A model generated the notes under the pieces. It worked only from the letters and a program-made list of their open reading frames with translations. It was not told where the DNA came from and searched no databases. From NCBI GenBank assembly GCA_003415625.1, contig PYIU01000005.1, positions 2,299,001-2,363,000 of the forward strand: 64,000 nucleotides of DNA, given 5' to 3'. The translations under genes and the position numbers were made by a program. Positions 1-12,393 of this stretch are shown piece after piece. Numbering within the stretch: position 1 is the stretch's first letter; every line of letters starts with the position of its first letter. Source of the stretch: Aquanectria penicillioides (Eukaryota; Ascomycota; Sordariomycetes; Hypocreales; Nectriaceae).

Positions 1-1308
1 TTGGTAGGCTCGGACTACATCTTCGAGATTTGCCTTGCCACGCTGGAATCTTTTGGAGAGACGGTACAGATCGGGGATGGAGCGGAGGTGCTCCTCCTGG
101 AGGGTCTGTCGGAGTTCAGTGTCGACGAAGAAGGCCTCCACGAGCTGTTGGCGCTTCTCGATCTCTTGCTTGCTCATCAGGGGCTGTTTTAGCCACTGAG
201 CAAGCAATCGACTACCCACAGGGGTTTTGCAATGATTGAGTACACCAAATATGCTCATGGTCTTGGATCCATCCCTCGGACCGGGCATGAGGTTCAGGGC
301 CTTGAGAGCAGCGGCATCCAACTTCATGAATTGGGCTAGGTCATGCTGGTAAAGCTGATATTGGCCAAAGTTGGAGGGGTCTTGAAGAACGCCAAGGTAC
401 TTGATCAAAGACGCAGCAGAGCCCATAGCCAGCTTGAGGTCGGTCTGGGGAAGCAAAGTCGCGGATCGCTCGTCCTTGAGCAGACGCGCGAGATCCTGTT
501 CGATATCGCGAGTTCCGAAATCGGAACCTGGCCGCTCCGCAATAGCCACACCACAATTATCGATAATCTTCTTCAACTTGGCCAATTCAGGGTCCTTCTC
601 CTTTTCACCCTTGTCCATTTGTACCAAACATTCTCGAACACCAAGCTGGATGAGGAGGGCCTCGAAGTTGGAGTACAAGTCGTTGTCGAGGAATTCGCTG
701 ACACCGAGTTCTCGGACACTAGCATCGGCGAAGCACACACCGACGCTGCGGGCTTCGGAAGCCTTGGTTGAGATCTTGACGGCCAGGATCATGGGAGCCG
801 CGTCAATCTGGCCTCCGAGCTCATCCTCAACGTCCTGCAGATTACCGGGGGATGCCTGCTTGATGCACTTCCAGTTCATGCGACCGGAAGTACTTTGCCA
901 AATCTCTATTCTCTTGCCAAGCTTGAGGAGCGCCTCTCGAAGGAACTGACGGAAGACAGTCATAGTCATTGTGACGGATGGAAGTCCGGTGTGGTCGTTT
1001 CGGCCGAGCTGTCGAACGACAGATGTCGTCTTGTAGACCTGGGAGCTGTGAGTGAGTTGCAGTGGAGGCGACGACCAAGGCGAGACCTACCGTCTTTGCG
1101 ATGAAGGTTGCATCTTGGCCGTGGGCGGTGTACCAGTCGCCTCGATCGAAGATGCGGATGTTGTCTTCGGTGACTTGTGGGAGCGACTTGAAGAAGCGGA
1201 TGAAGCCGCCTTCGTCGTCGAGCTGCAGAATTGAGAAATGTTAGAAAGATTCCAGATGTGCGATGCTGAGGATAGAGCACAGACCTTCAATTCTGGTCGT
1301 GAAGCCAT
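1..1308 (-). CDS. MSH2: DNA mismatch repair protein MSH2, N-terminal part (cut by window edge)
   Basis: MutS homologue that pairs with MSH6 or MSH3 in the nucleus to recognise base mismatches and small loops. Three exons are seen: 1308-1285, 1222-1091 and 1038 to the window edge. Both introns are phase 0 with GT..AG ends, and the reading frame stays open across them. The protein starts MASRPELK and runs into FIRFFKSLPQ and the DRGDWYTAHG block typical of MSH2 domain I. It then covers the connector and lever regions, ending in the conserved stretch LNHCKTPVGSRLLAQWLKQP followed by LRSIPDLYRLSKRF. About 400 residues are visible; the clamp and the Walker ATPase domain lie outside the window. The start was chosen because MASRPELK matches the usual MSH2 N-terminus and the splice joins are clean. 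MCB-like boxes lie upstream. Confidence 0.95.
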
Positions 1309-1470
1309 GGTGACGGATTGTGCTGTCTGACTGCACGTAGAGGAAAGACTGGATTGTAGAGAGAGAAAGAGCTCCCGAGTAAGGGACAAGAATCGAGGCT
1401 CCTGACTGAGGGCTGGTCGACGTCAATCGGTGGCGGCAGTCGCGTCTGCGGCCCCCACATTGTCTGGGGG

Positions 1471-1513
1471 ACGCGTTTTCTGGCGTTTCTCAATTAAACG
1501 CAGGACGCGAAAA
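1471..1513 (-). promoter_or_regulatory. MCB/SCB-like cell-cycle boxes upstream of MSH2
   Basis: A perfect ACGCGT (1471-1476) lies 163 bp upstream of the MSH2 ATG, and ACGCGAAAA (1505-1513) lies about 200 bp upstream. These match the consensus sites of the MBF and SBF G1/S transcription factors known from yeast. In budding yeast many replication and repair genes have such boxes. Function here is inferred from sequence and position only. Confidence 0.5.
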
Positions 1514-3500
1514 GCCATGACGACCCCCTGTGCAGCCCGCACTAGGTGCCCAGAGGCCCCGGGGAAACGTAGACGGGGTGGGAAACGGCACCAATAATGC
1601 ACCCCGAAGCAACAGCAAAAGCAAAAACACAACGAATCCCTGATGCACATACGAGCCTCTATCCAATGAAAGAGAGAAAAAAATCTACTCCTCAATCAAA
1701 CTTGACCAATTTTTTGCTGTGAATGTTATCTAGGTAAAGAAAAAAAAAATAAAGAGCATGCTTATGTTCAGAGTCGTTTCACGAAGCCCCAAGGTGCTAG
1801 AATTGCACTGATATGGTACCATCCTCTTGTGAAAATGGGACAATCTCAAGACCACTGGACTAGACTAAATCGCCTTTTAGAAAGGAGAGCGTCTCAACTA
1901 GTGTGTTCTTTCTACTCCATGCCAACTTAGATTAACCATGTCCCAAGTGACCCAACAGTGTTGTGGCTGAGTGGAGTCCAGAAATCATTTGGTACCAACA
2001 TAGGTCTCGGTTCTGGCATCCATTTCGGAGATAGAGGCCGGTGGAGGATGCGAAAGATCTGAACATTGAACGAATGTAAGTTGCCATAGTCAAACTAGGA
2101 ATAAGAGGCGCCTCACTGTTTCCACTGTGTCTATCAAGGGTCCGATGATGAAGTATAGTAGCACAACACGGGCGATATGGAAGTGATAAACTCATCTGCA
2201 ATTGCACTTAAGCACACCAATACACACCCTGTTGCAGTGCCATGGCATATTATCCACTATTTCGGACGACGACGAGGGCCCGTCCAGATCAAGTAGGTAA
2301 AGGCTACAAGAGCATTTTCTTTTAAGCAAGGTCATATTGTGCAATAGGGTGAACTTTTCAGGTAGATGGGGATTTTTTTTAGTTGTGTCGTTGACCTCTT
2401 AGGCAATTTGTGTCAGGAGAAGACGAAGGAAACTCATAATAGTTTACTGCTGAACGATTTGGACATCTGGGACATGTGGCGAGAAGCCTCTTGTAGTTGC
2501 ATAGTTGATGAGTTCATTAAACACATTTCTATTCCATTCAGTTGGACATCTTGACAGTCTCTATGTACTCAAGCTCGGAAGTTGAACCTTTTCATAATAA
2601 CATCAGGGCGCACCAAGTATCTTGGCAAACAGGCAAGCCCATGATCTTGCGGAGTGCCAATCTACAAAAATTATCAATTTGTCCTTAGGCTCTATCAGTC
2701 AACCATCTTTTTTTTTCCATGTTCAAGAATGGGACATATGCCCAGAAGGGGCTAACAGTCACGACAGCTACATCAACTCTCCAAGTCCAATTTGGGAGGG
2801 GCTCAATCAGTTGCGTGAAATGATCGAGATCTTACCTCGCTAGTGGCTGCCGGCCCACAAGATAAATCCAAATAAGCATAAAGCCCCCCATGTCCAGGCC
2901 AACACCAGAAGCACATGTAAAGCATCACACTCAATTACCCACACCAATGATTGGTTTTGAAGAGCATTGTTATATCCTGCCAAGGGATCAAAAATCCCTC
3001 TTCTTCTGGCGAGGAGGGCTGGTGTGGAGTATGTCAGGGAACCCCCCACGCGTGATCCACGATGGGTCAGACCAAGGCACACTCGGGTTAGAGGTTGAAG
3101 TGTCGTTCTGATTTAAGTTAGTCATTGCCAATGCAAGGGTTTTAGTGATAGCTATTGGTCTGTTCAGAAGGTTGACAAGAGCGATTCCAGAGGCCCTACA
3201 GTGACGGGCGTTTTGGGCGCGTTTCCACATTCACTTGCTGAGGCTGCGCTAAGCTATGGAAGCTCCCTTTTCTGGGTGTACAAGTCCATCACTTCACCAC
3301 CACCACATCACTGTCGTTGTCTCCGCAGTCAGCCGCCGCAGCCGATGGCGAGCTGATCATCAGGGCCGCTATTCGGCAGGCCACGGCACTTGAGGGCCTA
3401 TCCATTCGCAGGTCTGACGATTGTCGTGCTGAGAAACTGCATCCAAGATGGGACACCGACGCGCTGATGCTGCTGTTAGATTGCGACAGGGCCCAGGTCT
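1514..3500. other. Gene-free stretch between divergent MSH2 and ZIP genes
   Basis: About 2 kb with no coding region I can support. The open frames here are short, have no family resemblance and no sensible splice partners. The sequence is ordinary mixed composition with a few A or T runs (for example near 1740 and 2375). It probably contains promoter and 5'-untranslated sequence for the two flanking divergent genes. Confidence 0.6.
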
Positions 3501-3519
3501 TGGCAACAAGACTTGCTTA

Positions 3520-3758
3520 ACCATCAAGGTCCTCGAGAGGCAACGCCTCGTACCCATCAAGGTTCTCAACTTTGGACGGAGCGGATCTATGTCGCTGGCC
3601 TTGGCGCCAGTCCTGCGCAATGAGCGACCTGGGCCACCACCATTGCCAATCACTGCCCGTGAGACGACCGCGAGAGGCTCATGCGCCGCCCCTCTGCGTG
3701 ATTCCCTTATTAACCATCTCGCCCTTCTCCTCGGATCTCTGTGCCGAACCATCAAGGT
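3520..3758 (+). promoter_or_regulatory. Three zinc-response-like sites (ACCATCAAGGT) upstream of the ZIP gene
   Basis: ACCATCAAGGT occurs at 3520-3530 and again at 3748-3758, and CCCATCAAGGT at 3553-3563, all in the same orientation and 200-440 bp before the ZIP start codon. They resemble the yeast Zap1 site ACCTTNAAGGT and contain the CAAGGT core reported for the Aspergillus zinc regulator ZafA. Repetition of an 11-bp word three times in front of a zinc transporter is hard to explain by chance. The likely role is induction under zinc limitation. Confidence 0.65.
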
Positions 3759-3959
3759 GTTGCTCTTGTTGTTGCTGTTCCTGCTGCTCCTGCTGTCTCC
3801 CACCTCTACTGCGACCTTCTTCGTATGCTTATTCGTTAAGCTTAAGCTTAAATTTTTTTGGGACACAGCCCCTTGGCTCTGGTTCCCAAGCCCCGTTCCA
3901 CTCCCTGTCAACACATCACCACCGGAACGTCAAATCTTCAGCTGCGAACGCCTAGAGCC

Positions 3960-5768
3960 ATGTGCGCGGCCAGGACACTGTCCCTGGTAGTCTGGGGTGC
4001 CTTGGGCGTTGCCCATGCTGCCAATCTGGTACCTCGACAGACCAGTGCTCCCACAACTACAGCCACAGCCGCCCAGGTCACAGCTATTACCAGCTGCCAT
4101 TTGCATTCCTCTAGCGTGTCAGTTCTTCATATCTACGAAAGAATCTTCACCCGAGCAAATCATACTAACTAGTCATATAGGTACTGTTTGGCTGGCGCAA
4201 CCGAGTATCTCGTCGACATAACCATCACTGCCACAGCCGATGTCCCTGCCCAGTATACAGACTGTCATTCCCATGGCTCTGAAACGTGAGGTCATTCTCG
4301 TAAAGCATGCCTCCCATATTCTAATATTTTGTCAGCTTTTGTGTCGACTCCAAGGGAGAAGATGTCGAAGTCCACGCCGAGGGAACCGAGTCCGAGGATG
4401 ATCACAACCACGAGGAAGAAGAGAGTTCAGAGAGCTCTACCTCCAACCAAGATTGCCATTTCCATGCCGGCGTCGAGTAGGCAGACCCCATTAACTCCAT
4501 GGAGATCCCTTATTGGTTAACACCCGTTTAGGCACTGCACTGGCGGAAGCGAGAGTGAGTCCTCGGAATCAGGCTCGAGCTCTACTTGCACAAGCCCGAG
4601 CAGGGACTACAATATTGGCCTGCGTGTTGGCCTTCTCTTTGTGATCCTTGCCACCAGCTCTCTTGGTACGTCAGCCTATCTAATTCAGGCCATCTCACAG
4701 CAAGTTAACTCCATACAGGTGTCTTCGGCCCCATCATACTCCACAGATTTATGCCCAGCAAGCTGAATCTAGTCCTCATCATTATCAAACAGTTTGGTAC
4801 CGGCATCATCATCTCCACTGCCTTTATCCACGTATGCCTCCTTTTCGACAAGCTAAAGCATTCACTCAATGATGCTAACTGTACAATAGCTATACACTCA
4901 CGCCTCGCTCATGTTTGGCAACGAATGTATCGGAGAACTAGGATACGAAGGGACAACTTCGGCTATTGTCATTGCGGGCATCTTTCTGTCCTTCCTGGTC
5001 GAGTACATCGGCCAACGTGTCGTGCTAGCAAAGACGAAAGCTTCGGCTGGACTCAGCCAAAACGAACTGGCCAAGTCTTTTCTATCGACTGAGGTTGTCA
5101 GTATTCTCGTCATGGAGGCCGGAATCCTATTTCATTCCCTGTGTAAGCTGTCTTCCCTCAAGCTCACCTTGAGCCTCAGACATTCTAACATTTGAACAGT
5201 GATTGGATTGACCCTCGTCGTGTCTGGAGACGAGTACTTCATCACCCTGTTTGTCGTTATCCTTTTCCACCAAATGTTCGAGGGCCTTGCTTTGGGTAGC
5301 CGCATCGCTACAATTGGCACCACTACCAACACCAATACCATCCCCAACCCTCGTTCCTCTCCAGAGAGCACCAGCCCCGATTCTAACAAGGCCGTCACAC
5401 CTACTGATTCTTCCTCAAGTGAAGATGCCACTGAAGTCCAATCAGGGTTCAGTTTGAAGAAAAAGCTGGGTCTTGCTGCCCTCTTCGCTTTCATCACTCC
5501 CATCGGCATGGCCATTGGTATTGGTGTCCTCCAGCAGTTCAATGGCAACAGCCGATCTACTCTTCTGGCCATCGGCACTCTCGACGCCCTCTCTGCAGGA
5601 ATCCTTGTTTGGGTAGGCCTTGTGGAGATGTGGGCAGCCGACTGGATGGTTGGCCACAATGGTAAGAAGGCCGAGCTCGCAGAAGCCGACATTCTCACCG
5701 TTTCCCTCGCCGGCCTTGGTCTCATCGCTGGTCTGGTTCTCATGAGTCTCTTGGGCAAGTGGGCCTAG
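3960..5768 (+). CDS. ZIP-family zinc transporter with extracellular CHxH motifs
   Basis: Predicted plasma-membrane zinc importer of the ZIP (ZRT/IRT) family, 490 residues. Seven exons join in frame: 3960-4117, 4181-4285, 4336-4476, 4532-4665, 4719-4831, 4890-5142 and 5200-5768. A signal peptide (MCAARTLSLVVWGALGVAHA) leads into an extracellular region with three Cys-His motifs: CHLH, CHSH and CHFHAGVEHC. Acidic, His-containing sequence lies between the last two. The transmembrane core follows, with FGTGIIISTAFIH, LYTHASLMF, the VVSGDEYF segment and HQMFEGLALGSR, which supply the metal-site His and Glu residues of the family. A Ser/Thr/Pro-rich loop follows TM5 and the protein ends GLVLMSLLGKWA. 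The N-terminal motifs suggest zinc capture outside the cell. Zinc-response-like sites sit upstream. It is close to the yeast ZRT1/ZRT2 group, but I cannot say which. Confidence 0.93.
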
Positions 5769-6147
5769 AGGAGGAGAAATTATGATTTTTTTTTTTCAAC
5801 GCAATGCAATGATACCATGAACTCCTTTAATTTGGTCGGATTAAGGGTCGGGCGGGTTAATCACGGATATTATAATACAGAAGCCTACAGAGCACAAGCA
5901 CTCTGGGCCGTAGGACATAGTAGCATATTATGGCTTGAATTTGGGTTATGGAGAATTCTCAAAGGATCAGAGTCGAGTTTAGAATAAAGCCATTAACTGA
6001 AACTAGATTGCTTGCATACGTGAAAGCGAATTCTGATTAGCTAGGCACCAAGAAGGTGCCAAGAGGCACGGACAACTTCCAACATAAACGTACACAAGGG
6101 GGAATTCTATCTTGATGTATCACCCCTCTGCGACGTAGGTTTTTCGA
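5769..6147. other. Short 3'-3' intergenic space between ZIP and subtilase genes
   Basis: These 379 bp separate the stop codons of two convergent genes. The stretch has a T-run just after the ZIP stop and A+T-rich sequence near 5870, consistent with 3'-untranslated and polyadenylation signals. No gene is seen. Confidence 0.6.
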
Positions 6148-9108
6148 CTAGTCCTTTCGCATCCGTCTGGGTTGGCCCGCGGGGTGTAAGACTCGCCGGT
6201 ATACCAACGTCGAGTTGGAAGTCGCGTTGACCGGCAAGATCTGGATGTTGTCAACTTTGTTGTACATGACATCCCAGTGGTCCGATATATTAGGGTTCCC
6301 ATATGGCCGGAGGGCCGCGAAGCGCATGCTTCAGGACTCGTTAGCTTTTGCGTAGCCTGGCAAGCAAGATCAAACTGTTGGAAAGACTCACGTATAGTTG
6401 CCCGGCGCGATCTGCGTCCCGTTGGCAAGTTTCCCGAACCACCAGAAGAGGCGGAATCCGCGAGGCACTCGCGTCAGGGGGAATGGGAGCGTATCATCCT
6501 TGTCGTTTATGCTGGGGTTGAAGAACCAGTACTGGTCTGAGTCGCGGTACGTGGTCGCGGATCCTACATAGCCACGCTTGCCGACCTCTGGCGGAAAGTG
6601 CCACAGGTTCTCGGACCAATGTTGTTCGAATATCTAATTCATCGAGTAGATTAGTTGAAATTCCAGCGAAGAAATGTGGTAGATGCCTTGTGCTTACGTC
6701 CCAGCGGAGGTTAGTGCAGGCGTAAGAGAGCCGTGCGCCGATCTCAATGAAATCATTTGCGTTTTTCTCCACGTCAAATGACCATCTACAAGGGCTAAAG
6801 TCAGGCGGGCCGGTCAAACTGTTAGAGATTCCATACGTACGCCCAGTCACCATGTAGATCAGTTACGGAAGGCTCCGATATGAACATGTTATCAAATGCT
6901 TTCTCAGTGTCATACGCGGCTCCTGTAAAACGGGAACGATCAGCTAACCGATGAAACCAGGTGTTGGTATAGAAACCCAACTTACCCCCGTAGGGAATTG
7001 AGAGTCTCTCTCCGTGGTTCGATACAACCCAAACCTTGCCACCATACAGAGGAAGGTAGTCATCATTCACATCAGGAAGGGAAAATATGACTCTTGAGGA
7101 GATTGTTAGCTGTTTGATAATAAAGAGCTTTGTGCAACAACTTACTCAACCTGTTTTGTCTTCCCAGGCCTGATAACGATGGGGTCAGGGAGAATAACGT
7201 GTGGGACAATCTTGCGTGGTGTAAGCTCATACAGAGATGAGATTCCGTAGTAGGTGTCCAAGATATTGATCCCAGCTTGGGGCTCCAGTTCAAATGAATA
7301 CTTGCACTTGAAGTTCCCAGTGTTGGTAATGTTGAACTTCCATCGGGGTTTGAACAACTCAGTGTCCATCAAAGAGAAGGGCTCATACTCTAGCTGGGTG
7401 TCGTAATTCAGAACCTTCCAAGCATTCACCAGGCCCGTGCCGACCTGAAAGGGCGGGGCGATGAAGTTGGGCCAAAGGCGGTTCGAAACCCATGGCAGGC
7501 TACTACCGCTGGACGCGATGCGATCATGAAGCATCTTGGCGAATCCAGCACCGTAGAATTCTCGCCCGCCGTATTCGCCGATGAACAAGGCGGCAATGCC
7601 TGCAATATATGGGGCCGACATGGAAGTGCCGCTCAATTCATCGTAGCTCTGGTTGAGAACAGTGCTCACGATTTCGAATCCAGGAGCTGCGATTTCGGGT
7701 TTGAGGATCAGTTCGTTTGACGGGCCCCAGGTGGTGAAGTAGACTGGCCTTGGTGGTGCACTCATGTTATTGGACATCTTTGCGTGTGGGCTGCTCGACA
7801 CGTTAGCCGCTGCAACGGCAATGACCCCGTGGCCCATGGCGCCACTGCTGGAGAAGAAGGGACCAGTCTCTCCTTCGTTCCCGGCTGAGGCGATCACAAC
7901 GATACCCTTGTCCACTAAGCGGCTCGCAAGGACCGCCCACGGATTATCGGAGAAGCCATTGGGCTGTCCAATGCTTGTCGAAATCACGTCCGCCTAAGTT
8001 GTATGAGAACCATCTAATGTTGGGAATTCGGGCTAACCTACTCCTGCATTATATGCGTCGCAAAGTGCTTGCATAATTGTTTCTTCATCCGTCTCCCAGG
8101 GGTCCTTGAAGTAACACGGTCAGTATGTGAAGCTTTTATGGCTTGTACATCAGTTTCGTACATCAGAGAAGACTTTGTAGATGAGCAACTTTGCATCAGG
8201 GGCAACACCAGTGAGCCTAGAGAATTATAAGTTTGCTAATCACAAGCAACCGAAGCAGCCAAAAGACCGCCGAAGTCTTCGATCCATACCAGCTATTGTC
8301 TGCAGCAATGATTCCGGCAACATGGGTGCCATGTCCATGAAAATCCATAGGATCTTCATCAGGTCGCTTCGGATAATGTGTTTCGTCCTTCGTGTCCCCT
8401 ATCACGAATTAGTCCTCGACCATTAGTGTCATAACTACCTATACGTACAGTCCGCTCCGACAAGGTCGTAGCCGCCAGAAACCTTGCACCCAGGGCCAAA
8501 GCAACCACCAAGCTTCAGACAATCAGCAGGTATCATAGGAGTATGACGGTGTGGTATAGTACAGCTTTGTGGGTGTAGTCGATGCCCGTGTCAATAATTG
8601 CAACAGTCGCACCTTCACCTCGAATGCCCCTTGTATGTAACCTGTCCACTCCTGTCCACTGATGGATGGAGTAGTTGTGTCTGACACTAGGAGAGAAGCC
8701 CAATGATTTCTCAACTCGAGGCTTCGGAACTATATTTGCAGGCCAAACGTTTACCACGCCATCCATCTGACGGAGGGTATCGATGTTGTCGGAGTCGGTT
8801 TCGAGTACCACCCCAGAGAAGACATCACTGCAATCGAATTCCCTGTAGTGGCCTCCCTTTCGATCTGGCCCTGACAGAAGCCGATGGCCTACATTTTCCG
8901 GACCTAAATGCTGTATTTTGTGAGTGGCTTCCATAAAAGGCACCAGCATTGTAGTTACCTTTTCGACTTCGATAATAAACTTTCGGGTTCCCCCTGAGCT
9001 GACTCGTCTCTGTGAGACAGTTTCAGGCCCGAGGAATAGTCTCTTGTCTTTGGCCGTCACGGATGTAGCTCCCAAGAGAGTAAACAGCAAATAGGAGAAC
9101 TTCATCAT
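6148..9108 (-). CDS. Secreted subtilisin-like serine protease (family S8), Vpr/minor-protease type
   Basis: Predicted secreted serine endopeptidase of 794 residues built from eleven exons: 9108-8563, 8512-8449, 8398-8290, 8216-8162, 8104-8042, 7993-7146, 7092-6986, 6922-6841, 6785-6698, 6633-6392 and 6328-6148. All joins keep frame and have GT..AG ends. A signal peptide (MMKFSYLLFTLLGATSVTA) precedes an inhibitor-like propeptide. The catalytic residues are visible: Asp173 in IDTGIDYTH, His226 in HGHGTHVAG, the oxyanion Asn318 in SAGNEG and Ser403 in SGTSMSAPYIAG. The C-terminal half is a beta-rich domain typical of large fungal subtilases (PGKTKQVEVIFSLPD; GNYTMRFAALRPYGNP). No PA insert is evident. 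A TATAA-like box lies about 75 bp upstream. The substrate is unknown; nutrient scavenging or host-protein breakdown are family roles. Confidence 0.93.
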
Positions 9109-9180
9109 GAAATATTACGAGTCTGTCAGTCCATAATCAAGAGAAAGCAGGACTGCATGGAAAGCTGAGGCCTCGCCGCA

Positions 9181-9187
9181 TTATAAA
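9181..9187 (-). promoter_or_regulatory. TATA-like box of the subtilase gene
   Basis: TTTATAA read on the minus strand, 73-79 bp before the subtilase ATG, a plausible core-promoter distance for a fungal gene with a short leader. Confidence 0.45.
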
Positions 9188-11394
9188 GACATATCAAGGC
9201 CCGCATTTCACTGAAAGAATACGCCTGGTGAACCTTCGGAAGATTGATCAAAATTTACATGTCTCGGGAGGGCACGTAGTTCATGTTGTTATCCGTGTGC
9301 GCCCTTACAATACGGCAGAGGATGGGTCAATTCATTCGTTGGGCAATATCGCCGTGCCCCTATGTAGAAGCCGTTGAGGCTTGCCATCATGACACATGCG
9401 GGTATCACAAGTGACAGAGGCTACCGTCTTGACCCGAGACAGGTCTCATCGCGGCTCGTAAGCTTGCCACAACCATTTTGTGGGGCGTAGATGTTGCGGC
9501 ACTCGCTGTTTCTCGATCATTAAAATACCTTGCTCACTTGCGCAGTGAGAATTAATTTGGTCACCTATGGGTTTCCCACCAAACCGCATCCCCATTGGTA
9601 GAAACAAGAGTCGGTTGCGAGCATTCTTCTGGTGAAATGCCAAGGGTCAATGCTGTCCAACCCAGCAGGGGGGGTTAGCCTGGCATCCAAGATGGGGCCT
9701 CTACCGATCTCCTGTCGTGTGACGCAAACGGCTTCGGCCTGCCCCAACATTGGTAGGACGCTTGTTGGCATATGAGGAACAGCATACGCCCTCGACACGA
9801 CGATCTTGTAATCCCATTGCCGTGCGACTAGAACAGGAGAGTCGTAGCGAGAATCCCAACGGCCCGGCGCGCGGTTGAAACAGCAGTGCAACCATGAAGG
9901 AAGCGAAACGGTTACGTGCTCGGTCGAAGCAAGGGTCAATGAGGTCGCAACGAGGAAACCATCAACTTGTGGAACTTAATAGAGGCCATGCCGTGTATGA
10001 TTGTGTAAGTCAAGGTTCACGGCACTTCGAATCGCGAAGAATTAGGTGGGAGGGGCGGCATGCAGACGGGAGGTTGGCATCGTGGAAGGTGATTACGGTC
10101 CACTTAAGTGCAGGATACGCAGCAGTAAAAGCAAGCTTATTAGCTGCTTGAGGCGAATGTCAATGGGGAAACGCCAAGAAGGGGCCGAGATGATCGGGCT
10201 GGAGAAGCTTTGAGTCGTAGCGTGCCTGGGTTTGGCAGCCTGACTAGCACACCAGGTTGACTGATTCATTTTTGGGGATGCGAGGTAAAAAATCCATCTT
10301 GGCCTGTTGGCCTTGGTGTGCTCTGACAAGAATTTCCCTCTGTCATAATAATAAAACCATGATGGGCTAGTGGGCAATCCAGGTCGCGATAATTTGATTA
10401 ACTCCCTCATAGAATGACCATTGCATTTTAGCTAGGGCTTTCGGAGTTGAAGACAAAATCGAACGTTAGTCTTGATTGTATATGCGATAATCTCCAGTTG
10501 TTCGTGTCGCAATTTGAAGAAGTCTGCCCGCGAGGTTAGCGCGGAAGCATCAGTCACGGGGCGGCGCCGACGGTTAGCCGTGCTCACGAATGCTGTTGGC
10601 GATGCTGCAGAGGCACGAGAGGCTAGTCAGTGAGTGGCCCCTTGGCCCGAATCAGCTACGCTGGTCAGTAGTTGAGCAGCCGGGCCCAAGTCCGTGCCGG
10701 GGCGATCTACGTGGGCCCTGACTCGTTCCGCACGCGGAGAGACGCTGAGCATGGCCTGTCTGGCCACCCACCTGGGTCGATGGGCTCGGCTAAACATGTG
10801 GAAATCCGGGTCTGCACTGTACTGTGGAGGAATAGCAACTGTGTGGACGAACTTGAAACGAAGCACCGGAATATTATCTCTGCTAAGATGCTAGATGGGG
10901 AGGGTCGCAGGCGACATCTGCAGCGGGCTGCTCTGCCGCTGCTTCTGCGTCTTCGGTCCTGCTTCTGCTTGGTTGCGTATTCGGATACCACCGTGTGAAT
11001 CTGCAAGGTGGGTAAGGGGCCTGTTCCTGCACAGATCCTGCTCCACCGTTTCATCGAAACGTTGAAGCAGAAAGAGGAAAAGCAAAGGCAAAGGAAGAGG
11101 TGGGCGAAACGGCACGTGGAGGCTGGGATCGGTCGATGGAGGTGGGTGCGTTGACTGACTTGGGCCGTTGCTGCAGCGAGCCAAGCCGCATTCAGTATGT
11201 GGGATGAACCATGCTGGGCCATGCCATGCATGCAGGAAGCAGGGGGACGTTCTAGTCGCCACTGAAGAACGCGTTGCCAACTGAATTGACGAGATTCCCT
11301 AGGATAGTGAGATAGGGCGCCGTCCCATCAACAATAGAACCGTGTCTGTGCGGCAGAAAAGGAGAGGGAGGCGGGGGAGGCAGTGGTGAGAGTG

Positions 11395-11451
11395 GTGGGT
11401 GAGTAGGTGGGTAGGTGGGTGGGTGGGTGGGTGGTGGTGGTGGTGGTGGTG
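11395..11451. repeat. GGGT/GGT simple repeat
   Basis: A run of GGGT units passing into GGT units over about 57 bp. Four or more closely spaced G-triplets mean the plus strand could form a G-quadruplex. Confidence 0.85.
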
Positions 11452-12373
11452 AAGAATCATTACCTAAACCATCCCCCCTCCTTCTTCCCTCCTCAAAAAT
11501 AAAACCGATGAGGATCGCGGCAGATGACCCTGATATTCGTGCAGGATTTGCATAGGATTCATCTCTCTTAAGACGAACTTCTCGGGGGCCCGATCGTACT
11601 ACACATACAGGAGAGCGTTACTGCGTAGGATTCCGTGATGGCAGGCTGACTCGCCGTTCAACCCATGTCACTCGACGTCGTAGCGAAGACTCTTCAGTGG
11701 GCTCCCCTGCGTCAACTCGTCAACCCGCCAACACCAGCCTCGGCCGCTAGCGCTTCCGGCGCTGACAAGGGCCGCTGTGGGTTCAAGTGCTGGACCTGAC
11801 AAGCAAGAGGAGAAAAGGGCCGTGGTGCATTTCCCTTGTGAGCACTGAGCACCACCCTTGAGGCTTGAGGACCCAGCTTTTGGGGGGGAGCCCTGTGCGA
11901 AATGCAACCATGGCACACGTCTAGGGCTGCGTGCGCGCGCTGCGAAGGGGAGCAGGAGAGCGAGAGAACCGCAATAGCCAATTTACGAACCAAGCGGGTG
12001 GCTAGCGAGGCGGTGCTATGCCGCGTCGGGCTCAAATGCCACGCACGTCCGTGAGGAGAGTCGAGCAAGGTGGATTGGGTGTGGAGGCGTGGGAGGGCTG
12101 CTCCGGCGAAGTTGCTTGTGTGGTTTTAGTCAATGCCATACGAGCCCTGTAGCTCTGGGAGGCGAAAAAGAGGAACAACCAGCAAACGAAGCCAGCCCCG
12201 GGAACCTGGGAAGGGAGGAAGCGAACGAGCTGATGGAGCTTGGCAAGGAAGGCGGGCATGGAGTTGGATATGGAGCCTGGCATGGGCAAGCTTGGCTTGG
12301 ACGCGCGTTTAATTGAAATCATTCACGAGTCTTGAGACGGCTTCCGCTCGCGTGCTTTTGCTATAATTAAAAT

Positions 12374-12393
12374 ACACACACACACACACACAC
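12374..12393. repeat. CA dinucleotide repeat
   Basis: Ten uninterrupted AC units in gene-free sequence. Confidence 0.9.
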
